Assembly: GCF_000350225.1 (NCBI RefSeq)
Contig: NW_005179158.1
Span: 678,158 to 742,157, forward strand
DNA from: Chondrus crispus
Taxonomy: Eukaryota > Rhodophyta > Florideophyceae > Gigartinales > Gigartinaceae
Direction: 5' to 3'
DNA length: 64,000 nucleotides
A program made the translations under genes and the position numbers. The notes below the pieces were generated by a model. The model made no database searches. It was not told the DNA's origin and saw nothing but the letters and a program-made list of their open reading frames with translations. Positions 63,401 to 64,000 of the stretch are shown piece by piece (the first letter of the stretch is position 1; each line of letters begins with the position of its first letter).

Positions 63401-64000
63401 CGTCCATCCGGGGCAGCGGATACGAATCCGCTGCCGTCTTTGCGTTGAGACGCCGGTAGTCCACGCAGAACCGAAGAGAGCCGTCTTTCTTCGGTACGAG
63501 CACCACGGGGGACGTCCACTCGGTGCTCGCAGGTTCGATTACCCCTGCGTTCAACATTTTGTGGACTTCCTTGGCGACCATCTCACGCATAGCCGGCCCC
63601 TTTCGGTAGGGCATTGAACGTATCGGCTTCGTACCCGGTTGGAGGGGAATGCGGTGTTCGGTCGCTCGGATCGTTCCGAGCGCCCCGCTCCACAGACTCG
63701 AGTGCTTACGGAGCATCTCGAGCACGTGACCCCGGAACTTGTCATCATCGATGTATGACAAGTCGATTTCTTTTTCCCAATCCTCCGGCGGATTTTCGGG
63801 ATCCTTTTCAGAGGCGGGTGCAGTGCCCCCTTCCGGCAGCGGGCACTTCGCCGGTCGGCCGTCCGTACCGGCTCCTCTCTTCTCAACGGTTGCCCCCTGG
63901 GCGGAGCCTGGTCGACCAGCTCCTGCCGTTCCGACTTGATCGGTCAAGTCGGTGAGGTGTAGCGCGTGCGCGATCCCCTCGGCGATGCGACGTTCGGGCG
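60498..64000 (-). CDS. pol: Element 3 pol, partial at the window edge
   Basis: At least 1,149 codons are open and the frame continues past 63947 toward the edge. Domains from the N-terminal side: RT leader (GTKPIRSMPYRKGPAMREMV), RT (VPKKDGSLRFCVDYRRLN, YLDDVIVFSRTHGEH), RNase H (DTDASAYQLGCTLL), integrase zinc region (TPTIAGHPGQNRMYFALRRE), core (DILGPLPKTKAGKRFFLVIT, DNGPQFN, NGQVERYNRT), GPY-type segment (AVGPYPVLAND) and chromodomain (EFLIKWADYDTPTWTARTHV). It is highly similar to Element 2 pol. The visible part looks whole. Its undisturbed RT region supplies the empty-site comparison for the CMC insertion in Element 2. Confidence 0.93.
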   Translation of the reverse strand, partial: PERRIAEGIAHALHLTDLTDQVGTAGAGRPGSAQGATVEKRGAGTDGRPAKCPLPEGGTAPASEKDPENPPEDWEKEIDLSYIDDDKFRGHVLEMLRKHSSLWSGALGTIRATEHRIPLQPGTKPIRSMPYRKGPAMREMVAKEVHKMLNAGVIEPASTEWTSPVVLVPKKDGSLRFCVDYRRLNAKTAADSYPLPRMDDCIDSLGDAAVFTTLDCNSGYWQIPVAPEDRDKTTFTTHMGTFRHLRMPFGLKGAPATFQRALDIILSGVRWQICLVYLDDVIVFSRTHGEHAKHLDTVLSLLRSVGISLKLKKCSFFQPKVHYLGHVISPGKLSVAEAAADAFKTFTFPRTLTQVRSYLGACNVIRRFVKGFAKIARPLTDMTRKDADPNFDDPTELQLQAFEALKERMISPPILALPQYGRPYMIDTDASAYQLGCTLLQEHEGANDWRPVGYWSYSLSDSERNYSATERECFAVVWAVRTLRPYIEGTKFIVRTDHDALRWLMSLTESSGRLTRWRLRLAEYDFTIQYRPGRVHQVPDALSRLVSPRVTDDPRPTVEVDDDIPTFDAGTTVRDMSDELADHVCTASSDHKAVHVFVTTRNQAGSRRGSRVRTRDEPRGDDEAPALEGPTSFWEENDEFDAVDIERAEQPEVGAPASTVAPPQDDLPAPLTLEEIAEEQRVDDFCQTVLAQQSESRDSAFFEDHHGVLKRRHPFDPDIVQVVVPRTLRARLLQLCHTPTIAGHPGQNRMYFALRREYYWPHLAADVAATVRGCRTCAMNRVKLRKHLNRLKLFPATRPLESLAIDILGPLPKTKAGKRFFLVITDRFTKLTQVVALRTVTAYTVAVAFCDAWVFKYGVPRSLLSDNGPQFNAKFFHSTCRVLGVTNLYTSAYHPQTNGQVERYNRTIASMLRNYVGEHQDDWDVYVGPLTYAYNSHVHRTTSTTPFELVVSRPPPEFSLRRTDGDAPPSNRGNARAEFLKTLDDTIQKAYGSLRRTQARYKRDFDKRVRRLNAHIKPGNYVYLNPTDGAKTSNKLASPAVGPYPVLANDRRTITIDRDGVTERVSADRCVYAPPPTSVSLASTTTPGDLADKVTEGTQYAVERLLRHRAMEDGTTEFLIKWADYDTPTWTARTHVPEELVSRYAQRLRRRTGRGLTSDVNADVHA

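Larger units (their letters stand above)
15260..64000 (-). mobile_element. Element 4: diverged relative of Element 1, split by later insertions, runs off the window
   Basis: Read on the minus strand, its parts are: the pol C-terminal segment and chromodomain (54901-54295), spacer (54294-50976, then 20380-18768), antisense ORF (18767-16383), polypurine tract and 3' LTR (16275-15260). Its 5' part lies beyond the right edge because Element 3 sits inside its pol. Four insertions divide it: solo LTRs A and B, Element 2 and Element 3. The LTR is clearly related to that of Element 1 but much diverged, and the chromodomain differs at many positions, so this is the oldest element here. It is broken in several places besides the insertions. 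Confidence 0.88.
54902..64000 (-). mobile_element. Element 3: Ty3/gypsy element of the Element 2 lineage, minus strand, continues past the window
   Basis: On its own strand: pol (60498 to the edge and beyond), a 2.6 kb spacer with a hairpin array, an antisense ORF (55615-57882, plus strand), polypurine tract and 3' LTR (55507-54902). Gag and the 5' LTR must lie to the right of the window. It inserted into the pol of Element 4. Pol and the antisense gene look whole. The LTR is clearly diverged from that of Element 2, so the two belong to different subfamilies. Confidence 0.92.

Overview
The window is eukaryotic nuclear DNA from a genome crowded with transposable elements. I find no intact ordinary host gene. 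The evidence for a eukaryote is chromodomain-bearing Ty3/gypsy elements, a Tnp2-type DNA transposase, a gene fragment with a GTAAGT...AG intron, a class II trehalose-6-phosphate synthase/phosphatase fragment and an egghead/BRE-3-like glycosyltransferase fragment. A red alga fits (compact genes, trehalose and GT2 genes, many LTR elements), but a fungus or another protist is not excluded. The species call is only a guess.

The layout is a set of nested insertions. (1) Element 1, a Ty3/gypsy copy, fills 435-15044. It has two ~1.05 kb LTRs with perfect 11-bp inverted ends and the 5-bp target duplication CGGGT. It interrupts a short Cys-rich coding stretch of unknown nature. (2) Element 4, a diverged relative on the minus strand, starts at 15260 and runs off the right edge, split by later arrivals. 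(3) Those arrivals are solo LTR A (16681-17334, ATTCG duplication), solo LTR B (19515-20281, CTTGC duplication), Element 2 (20386-50970, CTGAG duplication) and Element 3 (54902 to beyond the edge, minus strand). (4) Element 2's pol is itself split by a 14,480-bp DNA transposon of the CMC (CACTA/EnSpm-like) superfamily at 25412-39891. This has 13-bp perfect terminal inverted repeats, a 3-bp GTG duplication and many subterminal TGGTC/GACCA motifs.

The CMC transposon encodes a Tnp2-type transposase and a divergently transcribed second protein. It also carries broken pieces of at least three cellular genes: a short-chain dehydrogenase, a bifunctional trehalose synthase/phosphatase and a GT2 glycosyltransferase. 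It therefore looks like a gene-capturing giant transposon.

All four Ty3/gypsy elements share one plan: LTR, gag, pol ending in a chromodomain, a 2.6-5 kb spacer, then a large ORF on the opposite strand just inside the 3' LTR. The antisense proteins (roughly 600-790 aa) fall into two types, one in Elements 1 and 4, the other in Elements 2 and 3. I cannot align the two types by eye. Within a type the protein is clearly conserved, which argues for real coding. This antisense accessory gene, with the GC-rich hairpin array in the Element 3 spacer and the hairpin series in the Element 2/3 LTRs, is the best candidate here for undescribed biology.
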